Source of the DNA: Umbilicaria muhlenbergii
Taxonomy: Eukaryota > Ascomycota > Lecanoromycetes > Umbilicariales > Umbilicariaceae
Direction of reading: 5' to 3'
NCBI GenBank assembly: GCA_000611775.1
Contig: KK106982.1
Span: 1,466,763-1,530,762 of the forward strand
Length of the DNA: 64,000 nucleotides
In this document: one piece after another, positions 1-12,147 of the stretch
Layout of the letters: each line of letters starts with the position of its first letter
How positions within the stretch are numbered: the first letter of the stretch is position 1
Translations under genes and position numbers: made by a program
The notes under the pieces: generated by a model
Told to the model about the DNA's origin: nothing
Databases searched by the model: none
What the model saw: only the letters and a program-made list of their open reading frames with translations

Positions 1-544
1 AAGTCCGTGCCCATCAGACTTACCGTTAAGCGACGCAGCTGCAGCAGTTGATGCTCCACCACTCGTTCGAATGTGTTCATACTCTGGCCGTGTTGTCGAA
101 GATTGACCTATTGGAAGCAGTGAGAGGTATAGTTCAAGGACACTGTGGCCAGACCAACGCTGTCTAGGTTGGTATGAGTTCAAGGACTGGCGGACAAGAC
201 GAAGACAGGGGGACGAATGCATTGCAACAAAGAAAGATGGAGAGGGTTTGGATAAGGATGTTCTATTGTTGAAGAGACAGAAAGAGGGAGACTAAAAGGG
301 GATTTTATAGGCAAAGCGGGAGCCAAGTATACATTCACCGCAGCTAAACCGTCAGGTATCAATTCACTCACTCCCGGATGATAGCACCGCGAAAAGGATG
401 AATGAATACTAAGCTATGAAGCAGTGCACGGTAGTCCCAACCGAAAGTCCGAAAGGCCGAAAGCCCAACGCCTCGAGAGACCGGTAATCTCAACGCTCGA
501 GCTCGATCCTCTGTATCCCCGATTTAGAAAGAGACACAAAAAAT
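1..544. other. No gene recognised at left edge
   Basis: Only short overlapping reading frames without recognisable family features are present. It could hold the 3' flank of the DUF5519 gene and the end of a gene outside the window, but nothing decides this. Confidence 0.5.
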
Positions 545-1432
545 CTAAACGTTGACATCTTTTCCACCAGTCATGAACGCAATGGAAGCACAGATGATCC
601 GGCAAACGACTTTGAGCTCCTCCTCATTCCTCGGTGTGTAGAGCATGGTATAGCAAGCCGGAAGGAGCTTGGACCCTGCCAAGGGATGACGCTCTCCCCA
701 GCCATTCGATACCACCAACTTGGCATCTTCAGGAGATAGCGTGCAATGGAGCGAGTGGTCAGGGTGTTTGTGTATATGAGTTATCTCGCGCCGCACCCCG
801 GCAGCGATAGCATGTGGAGTGGGGATGTCGTCGGCGATAAAGATGGCCTCGCCCTGCCGCTCTAAGAGCGATGTTTTGGTGGTAATAATATCGCGGTTCT
901 TGGATATGATACTGTCAAAGCGCTGTCGGAGCTCCTACGTTGCGTTAGCGATCTGCATATAGCAACTATCTGCCGCGAGTCGAATGCCACCACAGGAATC
1001 GACGCTGCTTCGTACCTTTTTGAGCTCCGGGCTCGAATGTTGATTCAATTGCCGATGAGGAGCCATCCATGGTCCAATGTGAGGCCTCGAGCCGGTTCTG
1101 ACGGGCAGGTCGCTAAGCCAGCCTCTGTTCCCCAAATCACCGCCCATCGATCGTATATTTGCGCTGTCGTAGCATTCTGTACCCTTAGCCTCCCGGCCCA
1201 AAGGACGGAGGGCTGAATTGATAAGCCAGCCCCAGACGTTGTAAGGGAGACCGCCTGCGCCCAGGGCTTTCCATCCCCGGTAGTCCTGCCTGATTAGGGT
1301 AAAGATCTGGTAAAGAAGAGGTAAAGAGGCAGCGGCCAATAGTCCACTGGCTGCTTGTTTCTCGCGAGACAGGTGTTGGAAGTAATGGATGCTTTCCGCC
1401 AAGGGAGCCGTTATTCTCGCAACTGAGGTCAT
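545..1432 (-). CDS. DUF5519 (luciferase-domain) family protein, two exons
   Basis: Exon 1 is 1432-1016 and exon 2 is 934-545, separated by an 81-bp intron (donor GTACGA, branch GCTAACGC, acceptor CGTAG); the join is in phase and gives 268 residues. Residues about 24-50 form a hydrophobic membrane-anchor-like stretch (LLAAASLPLLYQIF). Then come WLSDLPVRTGSRPHIG and APHRQ, and in exon 2 HCTLSPEDAKLVVSNGWGER and HPLAG. These match my memory of the fungal DUF5519 family, whose members have similar length and the same WGERHPLA motif; the family is named for similarity to luciferase domains and its biochemical role is unknown. Both exons keep an open frame and the splice junction lies between PELKK and ELRQRF, so the gene looks intact. 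The family assignment rests on recalled motifs. Confidence 0.85.
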
Positions 1433-2632
1433 AGCGAATCGCTGTTATGAGATACGTTCGCCCGGGCGACCTAGTCAAAGGATGTGGCTAAGATGTCGTG
1501 CTCTTGTGAGAAGGGTGAGCCTTGAGGATGTGGAGGATGAGGAACGATAAGCGCGGAAGAGAGTGGGGACGACATAATCAGCTCGCGCGTAAGCATTGCG
1601 CCACGACGGGCCATGCGTCTGCATGATGTGAGTTCTTGCGGTGCACGAGAACGTGCCCTCGTGCCTTAGGAATAATCCGGAGAAGAGTATCGCCAATGGG
1701 GTGGGTGGACTTGCCTCCGGCGCACGGGCCAACCGATTTTCTTACTACAGTAGCACGAGTAGCTCGCCGCAGCCACAGCAAGAAGGCCTCAAGGTCTACG
1801 TGGCATCAAGTGTACATATTGCAGTACATCCTTCCTCGACTTGGTAATAACCTCCATAGTCGCGCCCTCACCGTAACGGCCTTGCATCGCGGCGGCGAAG
1901 ATGAATTCAACGAGACCGAAGCCCTCTTTCTAAGCGTGCTACCTTGGGTAGTCCTAACTCGCGCCATCATTGCCATCGCTGTCGTCTCTCTTGATTCATC
2001 CGCATTTGCTTTCTTTCTTGTTGTCGTCATACTTCTAGATGCCAGCGTCCCTTCACGTGGTGAATATACAAGAGCGCGGCTCAACGTACACTCCACAGGC
2101 TTCTTCGCCAAGTCAAACCGTCACGTTTCATGTGAATACGTCGGCGATGGCAACGTCACCTTCTGATGCTTTCTTCTCATCTTTCTCTTACTTGTTCCTT
2201 GTGACTCGAAGCTGCCTATGTCTATTCAGGGCAAGTAGCCAGGGTTCCTCATTGCTGGTTACAGCGAACCCATCTGTTGCCACAGCACCGTGCGGGCATC
2301 TCTATCAAATTATCCGAAGATGCTCTGTGTTTGCCTTTGACCTGATATCGCCTTAGCCCCGACCCGGTATCGAAAACTTCATACGCCGACGGAATACTGA
2401 TTTGGCCTTCGTATGAGGTGCAGCTTAGTCGCGACTGGCGCAAACATTCGCGACTGGCGATGACGGTTGGGGCGCCTGTTTCACCGCAAGTTTATGTAGT
2501 GACATAGGTATATAGAGAAAGTAATATAGGCTTCTAGTCAGCTTTGAATTTTGGTACGCAACCAGACACCTCCACTGCTAGATGCAGTAATACATCCGTG
2601 TCTTCTGCCCATTCGCAAATCCCCAAATCAAG
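1433..2632. other. Intergenic, divergent promoter region with unsupported ORFs
   Basis: This lies between the divergent DUF5519 gene and the secreted-protein gene. Overlapping ORFs occur on both strands (for example + 1636-2166 and - 1806-2111), but none has a recognisable domain, signal peptide or splice pattern, and they overlap each other antisense. A small unrecognised gene on either strand cannot be excluded. Confidence 0.4.
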
Positions 2633-3207
2633 ATGCGAGCTCTCATCCCTCTCATCCTCGCCGCATCCGCTACCCTCACCTTCGCATTCCCCACCTTGCC
2701 CGAAGTCCGGAGCAAACAAGTCTGCGCTAACGCCCCTAACACTGTGGCCGGAACGTAAGCAACTGTTCCAATCCCTCTTCTACCAAACTACCTCACCAGC
2801 CCTAATATCAACCCAGGAGGCTCAACCACCGTGCCAACGGCGCCATCACTTGGTGCACCCCCAACACCCGGACCTACGTCGTTCTGAAAGTCATCGCCAT
2901 CGTATGGCAAGAGGAAGCGGCGAAGCTCGGAGCCATGGTTTCAGTCATGAAGGAATCCTGGGAGCAATGGATCCTTGAACACGGCGACAAGGTTGTCGAT
3001 GGTGGAATATTTGCATACGGGTTTCCGAATCTGGGCTTGCAGTTCCGGTTCGAAAACGCCAATAATCATCAGCTCACCATAGGCGTGATGAAGGCGGCTT
3101 TGGTGGCGCTGTGGGATTGGATGGAGCAGCATGAGATTGCGACTTGTACTTTTGATATCTTTGATGGGGACAATCAGGTTGGGAAGGGCGCCTTCACGGG
3201 GATGTAA
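2633..3207 (+). CDS. Small secreted hypothetical protein, two exons
   Basis: Exon 1 is 2633-2754, the 62-bp intron is 2755-2816 (donor GTAAGC, acceptor CCCAG), and exon 2 is 2817-3207, giving 170 residues. The start was chosen because it opens with a clear signal peptide (MRALIPLILAASATLTFA, likely cleaved near AFP). The mature part contains TWCTPNTRTY, a hydrophobic segment and, near the end, CTFDIFDGDNQVGKG, a pattern I associate with small secreted proteins of Dothideomycetes of unknown function. Cysteines are few (at least one in exon 1, then TWC and TCTF), so one or two disulfides are possible. It likely acts outside the cell; I cannot assign a function. The downstream ORF beginning at 2935 is only the last part of exon 2. 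Confidence 0.75.
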
Positions 3208-3940
3208 ATTGGGAGGCAGTGGTTCAGGGGTCGGTGGGCTGGCTGGTCACTGACCTCGAGTTGGCGGACACGTTTGAAGTCGCTCGATTAGGTTTGGCCT
3301 GTCGAAGACATTGCTATCTTTTAACCTGTGGATATACGTCCCATCTATCTGTTGTACACGATCTTTTGGAGGTGTTCATTAATTGACTTACTGTACCCAT
3401 CATATCGGCGCTGCGGAGAAGATCACTCAAGAACGTTCTCCTAGATCAGACCGACAATGTAGAGACGTTGTCCCTCTGTACCTCGACTATAGCTTAATAG
3501 TCTTCACGAGAAGTATTTCCCATAGCCGACTTTTGGCCAAGCGATCTTTCCCTTGAGGCAACGGCTTGACTCAAAGCTACTCAATAGGGCCAGCAACCTG
3601 TTCGACTTCAGCGTGGAGGACGATGCAGGAGTGTTACTTTGGAGAGTGCTCTGTCAAGATTTGACCCAGAACAAAATGTTGGGGCACGTTCAACATCTAC
3701 ATTTGGTTATGTGTCGTCCCCTAGGTAGGTGCTCTTACGATCCTGCAAAACTACCCATGCGGTCAATTTTGAAACACAAATAAAGCACGCAGCAGTATTT
3801 TATTATGACAGTGTGATTTCACTCATTTCTGGCACTCATTTGTCTAGCTATCAAGAAAACCCACGCGCGACTGTTATATCTTTTGGGTATTGAAAGCACG
3901 AGCTCCCAAAGTTGCACCCCAAACCGCCTACGATCAGCCT
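3208..3940. other. Intergenic between convergent genes
   Basis: This separates the 3' ends of the secreted-protein gene (+) and the DUF7702 gene (-). A 76-codon ORF at 3553-3783 has no recognisable features. I see nothing else. Confidence 0.5.
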
Positions 3941-4956
3941 CTAGCCAAACCGTCTAACAAAAAGCCTGACAACAGGGATGTGCCGAGCGATTCCATAAGC
4001 AGTCTCATTACGACTCTGCTGCTGGTGTCGGTGCTGGTGTCGGTGCTGGTGCTGGTGCTGGCGCTGTTGCTGTGACGGTTGATATCCATTCTGCCCCTGC
4101 GGCTTATGAAGCACAAACGCAGGCTCCACATCCCCGGGCTGAACTTGGTTCCGCCGTATCACAGGCGCCATGAGCCCAGCCCCTAGGTACAGAATCACGA
4201 CAATAAACTCCATGAGTATGGCCATACACCCCATCAGCACTGCACTTCCTGTAACCGTATTGAATATTGATGACGTCGAAGCGAATACGCCGATCACGCC
4301 GTAGAGTAGGCGGACCGCCAGGAAGGGAGTGCTGGCCGCGACAGCGATCACGAGACGCTTCTCGCCTGGCGAGAGCTCTTGCGCTTGGGAAAGGGTTAGG
4401 AATGCTATGGCAGATTGGGCTAGGTAGCACACGAAGTAGATTATCACGGCGGCTTCGCGGAGTGTTTTTCCTGTTGATCTGTTTGAGGCGCTGCTGGAGA
4501 AGATGTCTATGCCTCCGATGATGGAGAGGATGGCGGCGGCCATTAGGGGGGTCGCCATTAGGTTGAAGATGCGGGGGTGGAGGCCCCGTTTGGGCATGCT
4601 TTGGTTTCTAGGAGGTCATTGTTAGCTTAGTTTTTATTATGACGAACTGATAGGAGGAGATCGGGGTGGGAGACGGACACTCGTTTGAGAATGCCCAACA
4701 TGGCCAGGAGTAAAGGCGAGATTCCAACACTGTCGAGGACTGTGGCTCCTGTGATCAGAGATGTGCTGGGGTTGGACTCGCTCGCGAGGAGCATAGCTGA
4801 GCCGATGATGCGGGCGAGTGCGAGGACCGCCAGGAGGATCCATCCTGCTTCCTTGGCGAAGCCATGGCGGGCGGCAACCCAGAGAGCGAGGGCAAGGGCG
4901 GGGAGGTAGAAGATGAGTTCCGCAATTGCAAGATCTCCGTGGCCGTCGAGTGTCAT
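3941..4956 (-). CDS. DUF7702 family multi-pass membrane protein, two exons
   Basis: Exon 1 is 4956-4679 and exon 2 is 4607-3941, joined across a 71-bp intron (donor GTCCGT, branch CTAAC, acceptor CCTAG), giving 314 residues. The phase forces this donor; the join restores LKRVNQSM. The protein starts with DLAIAELIFYLPALALALWV and continues with about seven hydrophobic segments, matching the recalled DUF7702 family of ascomycete integral membrane proteins of unknown function. The last about 70 residues are cytosolic-looking and carry a Gln/His/Arg tract encoded by a trinucleotide-like microsatellite at 4012-4073, then end RLFVRRFG. The low-complexity tail is probably variable between strains. 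No partner or pathway is suggested by the neighbours. Confidence 0.8.
4012..4073. repeat. GCTGGTGTCG-type microsatellite inside DUF7702 gene
   Basis: Imperfect 6-bp tandem units (CTGGTG/TCGGTG) lie in the coding region. On the minus strand they encode the QHQHRHQHRH tract near the C-terminus. Confidence 0.85.
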
Positions 4957-5990
4957 GGCCGGGGTTGCGGAAGCAACTGATAGGACGAGCTAGCTGCTTG
5001 GGGTTGAGTGTCAAAAGAAAGCAGATAAATTGTGACTTGGACTGTTCTTGTGCTTCACGCAGATGGCAGATGAAATTCGAAAGTCAATGGGATCAAGTGC
5101 AAGATATGGACAGAGTCTTGTACGGCGCAAACCCTTATATATCAATATACAAGCCTCGTAAGCATTCCCAGATAGCCATAGCCCCAATGTTCCCCTCCGT
5201 CGGCGCCTCCACTGTAAGAGCTGCGCTGGTACGGCAAGGCCGTCTTGCCATGCCTGTCAGCGTGGAGGAGAGTGTGTCAGCAGGCAGGTCAGGCCATTTG
5301 GGGATCGAAAGCGTTCGGAGCGGCGCTCTTTGGTGGAGGACGCGAAAGAAGCATGCGACACCTTTGCAGTCGTGCGGGATGGTAAGATACATTGCATTGC
5401 TTGGTCAGGCTTGCCGCAGCTCTGACGAGATGCTGGAGGACGCTGTCCGACTGGTTGGCTCAGGGCTGCGTTGGCCGGCACTTTGCTCGCTAAAATCCAA
5501 GGGTCCACACCTGGGCACGATTACCATCACCACCATCACCACCATCATCACCATCATCACCAACATGGCTGTGCCCCCTTCGTTTCGTGTCATCCTTCAT
5601 CCTAGGAAGATACCACCGTACAGCATTCCCGTCCTAGCAGCGGCCGAGCGTGCATCTTTGTCCAGAAGAGCAGAAGTGCAGAAGTGGGGACCTCGGTGTG
5701 TATCGTCCCATATTCCGTATGATAACATGATACCTACTCCACGACTCGAAAATCATCCACCTCTTCTCCAAGCCCTTGGACAAGCCAAAGGGCATTGATG
5801 AAAAGAATTAGCTGCGTCTTAAGGCGGTGGTGTAAGGCCAAGGACACCGTGAAAAGTATTGAGTTCTGTTTTGCCGCTTCCGCCGCCACAACCTCGACCG
5901 TGGACGGCACCTACGAAAGCCATTTCATCGAGTCCGTCTGCTACCCAACCAACTCAGCTGGCGACCCATATGAAGATGCACCGTGATACC
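4957..5990. other. Intergenic with unsupported long ORF
   Basis: A 290-codon ORF (+ 4926-5798) overlaps the DUF7702 start antisense and crosses the ATC/ACC microsatellite, so I do not regard it as a gene. No splice-consistent family match was found on either strand. Confidence 0.5.
5522..5562. repeat. ACC/ATC trinucleotide microsatellite
   Basis: About fourteen consecutive CAC/CAT-type triplets are seen directly in the sequence. Confidence 0.9.
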
Positions 5991-6002
5991 AACCGCCAAA
6001 CA

Positions 6003-6540
6003 ACCACGGTTTGAATCCCGGATCATCCTTTTTCTTTTCCCTTTTTCCTTTTTCCCTTTTTTCTTTATCTTGCATCTTCTCCAGAATGACTTCTGGATTT
6101 TAAATTCGGTAAATGCCTAAAATGACCCCCCCAAACTTGTAAATTCCTAGAATAACCCCCAAAACTTCATAATTCCTCGTTTGACCCTCATCCTTCTATA
6201 GAGGTGCTTTCAGGCTGTCTTTCATGCATTTATTTGTATGACTCAGGTTGTTTAAACAGGGTATGAACTGACTCTGATTTACAGTCTACTTGCCACACTG
6301 ACTCACCTGCCTCTTTTCTTTGTGAAGCTCTTAATAGGTTCAGTAATCATGCCTCATCAACTAGAATTCAGCACTCTCAGTTGAGTTTTTGACTATAATC
6401 TTAACTAAACCTCTAATCATGCCCTGCAGAGCCCGCCTACTAATAATCCTTCTAATAAGCGAACAATTATTAGTAGGCGGGCTCACGGGCAGGCGGAGCA
6501 TGATTACCTACAATGAACATCATAAGTATGTAAGAGGACA
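6003..6540. repeat. Relic repeat zone, CpG-poor, containing a hairpin
   Basis: Composition changes abruptly here. The zone has a pyrimidine run (6027-6070), degenerate tandem units of AAATTC..CTAAAATGACCCC type (about 6100-6190), TGACTC/TCATGCC-rich sequence and a perfect hairpin. It looks like a decayed small transposable element (MITE-like), but no coding remnant or target duplication was recognised. Confidence 0.45.
6429..6484. repeat. Perfect 19-bp inverted repeat (hairpin)
   Basis: Arms 6429-6447 and 6466-6484 are exact reverse complements (GAGCCCGCCTACTAATAAT and its complement) around an 18-base loop. The pairing extends imperfectly outward: AATCATGC at the left and GCATGATT at the right of the zone also pair. 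It is either a MITE core or a replication- or recombination-generated palindrome. Confidence 0.8.
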
Positions 6541-7886
6541 GCTGTGATTGCAGGTGCTGTTAGTCAGCTGGAACACAGAACCAAACAGGGCAAACAGACG
6601 GATATAAGCGATGTATACCCCGCCTGGCTCGCCTGACCATGCAAACGGCTGAGGGCTTCGGTCCACGCGGTACGTCCAGCCCTACACCAACCCCGCTGCC
6701 CAACGGGGTGTCGAATGTTGTAACCGTAACTTGGACCGCAGCAGACGCGCACGCAATGATCATAGCGGACCATGCAATTCTTATGTTTTGGCTCCAACCC
6801 ATTCAGCAGACGGAATTGCCGTCCGAATAGTACAGTCAGCATCAACGCGCACGCCGTGGGCCAAACGTCAGGGTAGCAAAGATTCGCTCAAGACCAGAGC
6901 TTTGGATGTCAATGCTGATAGACTACGCACAACCGTGACACCGTGACCCCTCCAGTCATTCCGGTTTTCCTTCTCGCCATCCGTTGATATTGACGGAGAA
7001 CGCCTTGGGCCTTCTCGGAGAACAAGTGTGTGGGCAATGAAAGATCTGATACTGTATTCGGCTACGCTGAGAGCAGGAACCGCGACGTTCGCCCGCATCT
7101 AGACTGAAGAATGTTCCTCCGAGTCAAATGACGTTGTTCAACTTGCCACTCGGCGGTGTCCTGTATACCTCTAGTAAGCTGATTACACAAAGAAAGTGTT
7201 GGCCGTGAAACCAATCTCGGAAAGGCAGGACCGCATCCAAGCAAACTCACTCGGTGTTGCGAGGGATATTTGCCACTGTAAAATGGACGCGCGGAATGCA
7301 TTCCTCGTAATATCATATATAGAAATACTCATAATGACCTGAGGCTCCTCGGACCTGCCGAATCAATTCAAGTTGCCTCTCCGAAGTCGAAGAACTTTCC
7401 TACAGCTGCAGGTCCGCTGGATGTCAGGCCAGTCAGAGTCTCTCATGCAAGCCATCGACGCCGATCTTGTTCAACCGGAGGCTTAGCGGAGAGCTGAAGC
7501 TGCAGGAGCAAGAATTTCTACCGCCAAAATCCTCCCAAGCCTCCCAACGTCTGCACACTTGCATTCTCCACCGCCTTTTTCACGCCTGTGCGTGGTGGAG
7601 AAAGACTGGGGTCGGAGGCGTCTCGCGGTCAAATTCAGATCGCGAGTACTCATACGGTAAGGAGTAACCGGAATCCTCCACCGTCATGCTGGCCCGCAAG
7701 CTTGGGGGACTCGAAACGTCAAACTTGGTCTCAACTCCACATCAGCTTTGCTTGCTGAGCGGGCTGCTGCATGCAACTAGATCCTGATGCCTTGACGACA
7801 ACACTACCTTTCTTACCTGCATTTCCTTATGCTCCTGTCGTTACGTTTGGATCGGGACACTGGACGGTCATTCGACGCGAAGAAGC
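6541..7886. other. Intergenic upstream of the CxxC-motif protein gene
   Basis: ORFs at 6560-6845 (-) and 6639-6946 (+) overlap antisense and are not recognised. The last few hundred bases are presumably the promoter and 5' leader of the next gene. No clear element is seen. Confidence 0.4.
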
Positions 7887-10794
7887 ATGCAGTCACCCTA
7901 TGCACACGACCATCGTCAACGAAGGTACCATCTTTGAATTGACACCATCTCGTACACGTCTTCCCTCGTTCTAATAGTTCCGTTGCCCTAGTGATGAATC
8001 TGCCTCTCAAGGCTCCCCCCGGCCCTTTTATGGGACCCATGACTATGACACTGTCCGCCACTATCCCAAACCAACTCCTGCCATTCACTTAGCACATCAT
8101 CTTAGACGACGCTGGCCTCCTTTGCCATTTGTTGAGGATGAAGAGGTTTCGCTGACACGCGAATACAAGCCTGCGCGGCCGGATTCGACACATGATGAAG
8201 GGCGTATGCGTGGCTCTATCGACCAACTACCTATAATACTGGAAGCAGACAACCCTACTTCGAAGGTGCATAACGGGCGTCGCTTAAACAATGAGTCTAA
8301 CGGTACGAGCCTCAAATCCAAGTCTTCGAAGGAAAGCTTTGGACCTCCTACGCCTCCAGAAGACGTCGAACAGAACCATGATCGTCGATACATCTACATA
8401 CCGAAAAAGGGCATTGAGATACCGCTGACCTACGATGAACCTAAGAAACCCACCCGTGAAGCAACAGAGCTCGATGGAACCCTTGCCGAGGCGGTACGTG
8501 GCAGGAAAGAGAATCCACCGAAGCTGGATACCAAAATGCCGCAAAAGAAAGCCACGGAATCTACTCCTTTGGTCACTGCAAGAGAGCCTTCGCCATATTC
8601 GTATTCCCCAAGCCCGGCAGCAAAGAGCCGTTTTTCTGGGGAATACTTTCTCTCGCCTGATACCCTAAGTCCCAAGGTCAAGTTCCCCTCCAATGCCAGC
8701 AATACCAAGCTCAAGACATCGGAGGGAGGATCCACCTATCAAGATCCTTTGGCACGTACAAGTGGAACGTTTGAAGCTACAACAAAGCCAAGTGAGCGTC
8801 CCGCGTACAACAGACATGTGTCGGCATCTCCATACCCAGGTCAACCGTTGCACGCTTCATCTCATTCGCGAAGCGCTCGTTACGAACTCTCATCTGACGA
8901 CTCCGATGATGATTCTGATCGGTACCCTAATGTTCGTAGTGAGAAGAGGTCTAGCCGTGACTCATACGACTGGTCTAATCGACCTCGGCATGCCTCCGCG
9001 CTTCGCTATGAAGAAAACGCGAGACGAGACCCAAAGGACGATCAAGGGAATATTACACCCCCTTCAAGACCCACATCAGCGTACAGTTACAGTGCCAGGA
9101 CACCGGCAGTTGGAGGACATGCACTCGGGGCACTCGGCCCTGGTGTAACGAACGCGTTGCTTTCTGATCCTTACTGGAAGAAGACATCGTCAGCATCGCG
9201 AGTTTCACCGTCAACCTCTCCATATTCGTCGCCTCCTCGTACACCCCGTTTGGACGCCACCAGATATGGGGAGATCCTTCCTATCGTAGGAACAAGATCA
9301 CGACCATCTTCAAGACCAACAACGCCTACCTCAGCCGATCAGTTGCAGCCTCGTTCGCCGGCTTTCGAGGCGTTTCATGAGAGCCGCTCAGTCGCGCATC
9401 CCTCTATAGGTATTCGTCCTTCTAGAGCAACTCCACAACCATCCTCACACTTCGACCGCCCCACGTCAAGCTCAGGACCTCGTATTGACGTCCATGCCCC
9501 ATCACCCGCAAATAAACAAAAAACGTCCACCAATGCGGAAGATGGCCCGAGAATCCCACCTCGAGGGGAGGAGGCGCAATTCATCCTTTCACCGACGCCT
9601 CAGATGGTACCCCGATCCCGCTCCCGCTCAAGACAGCGAACGCCATCATCATTGTTTGAGTCCCATCCGGAGACCCCAATTAGGGGCCGTTCTCCGTGCG
9701 GCTCTTTTGAGGTCCATCATCCACCACCACAAGCTCACGCATCGCCGATTAATCGCGAGCGCAGCCCCAAGCCTACACAGAAACAGACGATGACGATGCC
9801 ATCCTGTCCGCGACCTGCTGCTGTCGCCGGATACCACGATTGGTACACATTGAACGGTATGACTAGCTTCAACATCTGTCCCACCTGTAGGGAGCATGTT
9901 GCTGGTGCTGGATATGGAGGCCACTTTACACCCGGCCCGTCAAGACCTCACGATCACGAAACACGATGTGACTTCAGCATGCCATGGGTTCGAATGGCCT
10001 GGTTGTTGACGCTGAAAGAGAAGAGGCCTGATGCCGACCTCTTGTACGCCCTAGCCGAGGTTGCTGTCCGGGAACCGCCATGTCCTGGTAAACTTGGTGC
10101 TGCGGGTCCATGGTTCCATCTAACGGATCCAGTGGCAGGGAGGACGGTCTCGAACTTTGACGTCTGTCCCTACTGCGTCCGCTGCCTAGAGACCATTTTC
10201 CCGACGCTACAGGGAGTGTTTCAGCACATGCCTAGTGCAACGCAGCAGGACCGGATATGTGACCTAAGGTCAGACAGCAAACGATTTGCAGCCTACGTCG
10301 ACATGCTCGAAGAGATCGCAAACCGCGCTATCCACACTCGCAAGGCTCCAGATACGCGGCGGTTTGTGGAGCTGGCTCGCACAATGGCCTCGATCCGGGA
10401 ATGTCCGCGGGACGATATGATCGTTGGGCAAGCATGGCACATCATGCCGCAGATCCCAGAACTCACTGTTTGCGAAGAATGCTACGATGACGTTGTCTGG
10501 CCGCTTATCGAAGCCGGATCGCCCTTAGCAGCGCAGTTCAACCGCAGCATGCAACTTGTAGCACCGCCAAATGTGGGCGTGAGCTGCCAGCTGTATTCGC
10601 CGCGGATGAGGAAGCTATTCGAGGAGGCTTGTCGGAGGGACGATTTTGTGGGATTGAGGAATGCGGCGTTGCAAAGGTGGAGGGTAGAGAGGGAGCTGCA
10701 GGCAAGAAGGGCGAGGTTGGGGCAGTTGGGTGGATGGGAGGAGAGGGCGTGGGAGGCGGAGAGGATGGAGTTAGAGTGGAGTAATTGGGAGTGA
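7887..10794 (+). CDS. Conserved-type hypothetical protein, disordered N-terminus and CxxC C-terminal domain
   Basis: I infer a short first exon 7887-7924 (MQSPYAHDHRQR), a 67-bp intron (donor GTACCA, acceptor CCTAG) and a long exon 7992-10794, giving 946 residues; the frame is open and sensible far upstream of any internal ATG, which is why a spliced start is needed. Residues about 1-610 are Ser/Pro/Arg-rich and low-complexity (many SPS, TPP, SRPT), so probably disordered and phosphorylated. Residues about 625-900 are ordered, with three Cys pairs (CPTC, CPYC, CEEC) plus further Cys and His residues (HDHETRCDF, RECPRDD), suggesting a metal-binding fold. The extreme C-terminus is Arg/Glu-rich and helical. 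I know similar uncharacterised ascomycete proteins but no function. The first exon is the least certain part. Confidence 0.75.
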
Positions 10795-12147
10795 GTTTAT
10801 GCGATTATGAGAATATGATATCACGGACAACGAGTAGCATACGGATCAACGAATGGAAGGCATGGAGCCGTTCATTTATTAGCTGGGAGGGCCTAAGGGC
10901 CGAGGACAAAAGAAGTGGCACACTCACCCCAAAGAACCTTGAAATAGTTACATACGCGCAACAGTAATCACACAACGACGAATGACTTTAATCTTCTACA
11001 ACTTCGGACCAACATAGATTATATACTAAACTACTAACTGTGAAATTTAACATGTTCAAAGGATCTCCGTGCAGTGCTGCAGCTGTTGCAGTTCAGCTCA
11101 TCCATTATTCGCGTAGTTTTTGAGAGTCTGCCACATATTTTGTCCCTGGCCCTCAGCCTAGGCGCCAGGCATAACGGCGCACAGGCTGGGGGTTGGTCTC
11201 GACTGCAGAGCGCAGAATCGTGTGGCCAGATCTATGACGGATAGTACATAGTAAACCCCGGTTGAGGCTGCAGCATGCTGCGCGGAGAAGGTGGTTAAAG
11301 TCTTCACCGGATGGATTGATTGGAGATAATCAACATTAATGACGTTAAGGTACCGTATCTTCGCTTTATGGGCGGCGGGATTAGTGGCGAAAGATGCATA
11401 CATGCATCGGACATTTTCCCATACGAGTTAGAGAGTTCGAGTGCCCACCCACGCCACCTTACCTTCTCCGCAAGCAAATGAAAGCTCAACCTTACGAGTC
11501 CATTGTAGACATCCCAAGAACTTCGGTCTCAGCATGCGCAAATCACTACGCCTGCGCGGCGGGGTCTGAGGCCCCTCCAGATGCAGTACTTTTGATCTTT
11601 GACCGTCGGGAGCGCACGCTTCGACATGGCAATGGTAGGGTCGGCCTCAGATATCCATACAGGAACCCCCATCCATACCCGTGTGCTCAGCACTTCGCTA
11701 ATCTTGTGCACAGCTTTCGGCTTTTCAAGGAGCTTATCTTGCTCATGGCGTGCTGGGAGTGGAGGGTGGTACGAAGATGGCTTATCTGCTTTTCGTGCAG
11801 CACACGGGCGTGAAAGGTCGGCGACCTAAGCACACGCGCGAATTCTTTGTTGGATGAGGCATTTAGACGCCTTCGGCCACATGTTGCACGACCCTACACC
11901 TTTTCCGTCGAGGCGCCGTGATTTGAGCGAATCTGATACTTCCATGCGTGATTTCCTTATTCACCACCACGGTGAAGGTGGGGGGCGTGGGGTCTGCTGC
12001 ATATTCCGGTACTCCCTTGCGTCTACTTTATATCCCTCGTCCACCCACGGAGCTTCGCATATACCACCGTCTCTTGCTGGCATTCTTCCCGCGCCCTCGG
12101 TCGCTCGCTAGGACATTTACTTGCATAGCGACGCTCCGGCCCAAGCA
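10795..12147. other. Intergenic upstream of HAK transporter
   Basis: No supported gene. Several 60-139-codon ORFs on both strands overlap one another. The unusually long 5' region with pyrimidine-rich stretches just before 12148 is a plausible regulated promoter for the transporter, but no specific site can be named. Confidence 0.4.

Noticed and set aside
4627-4700. Exon 1 of DUF7702 ending at the first GT (CGA|GTGTCC)
   Set aside because: Phase would not match exon 2; the donor three bases later (GTCCGT) is in phase and restores the family text.
4926-5798. 290-codon ORF on the plus strand
   Set aside because: It overlaps the DUF7702 exon antisense, translates a trinucleotide microsatellite and has no family features.
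5940-6025. tRNA gene or SINE head (A-box-like CTCAGCTGG, B-box-like GGTTTGAATCC, then T-run)
   Set aside because: The boxes are suitably spaced, but acceptor, anticodon and T stems do not pair, so at most it is a tRNA-derived relic.
8122-10794. Start of the CxxC protein at a TTG codon at 8122
   Set aside because: The frame stays open and protein-like upstream to 7992, and a GT-AG junction to an ATG exon at 7887 fits in phase.
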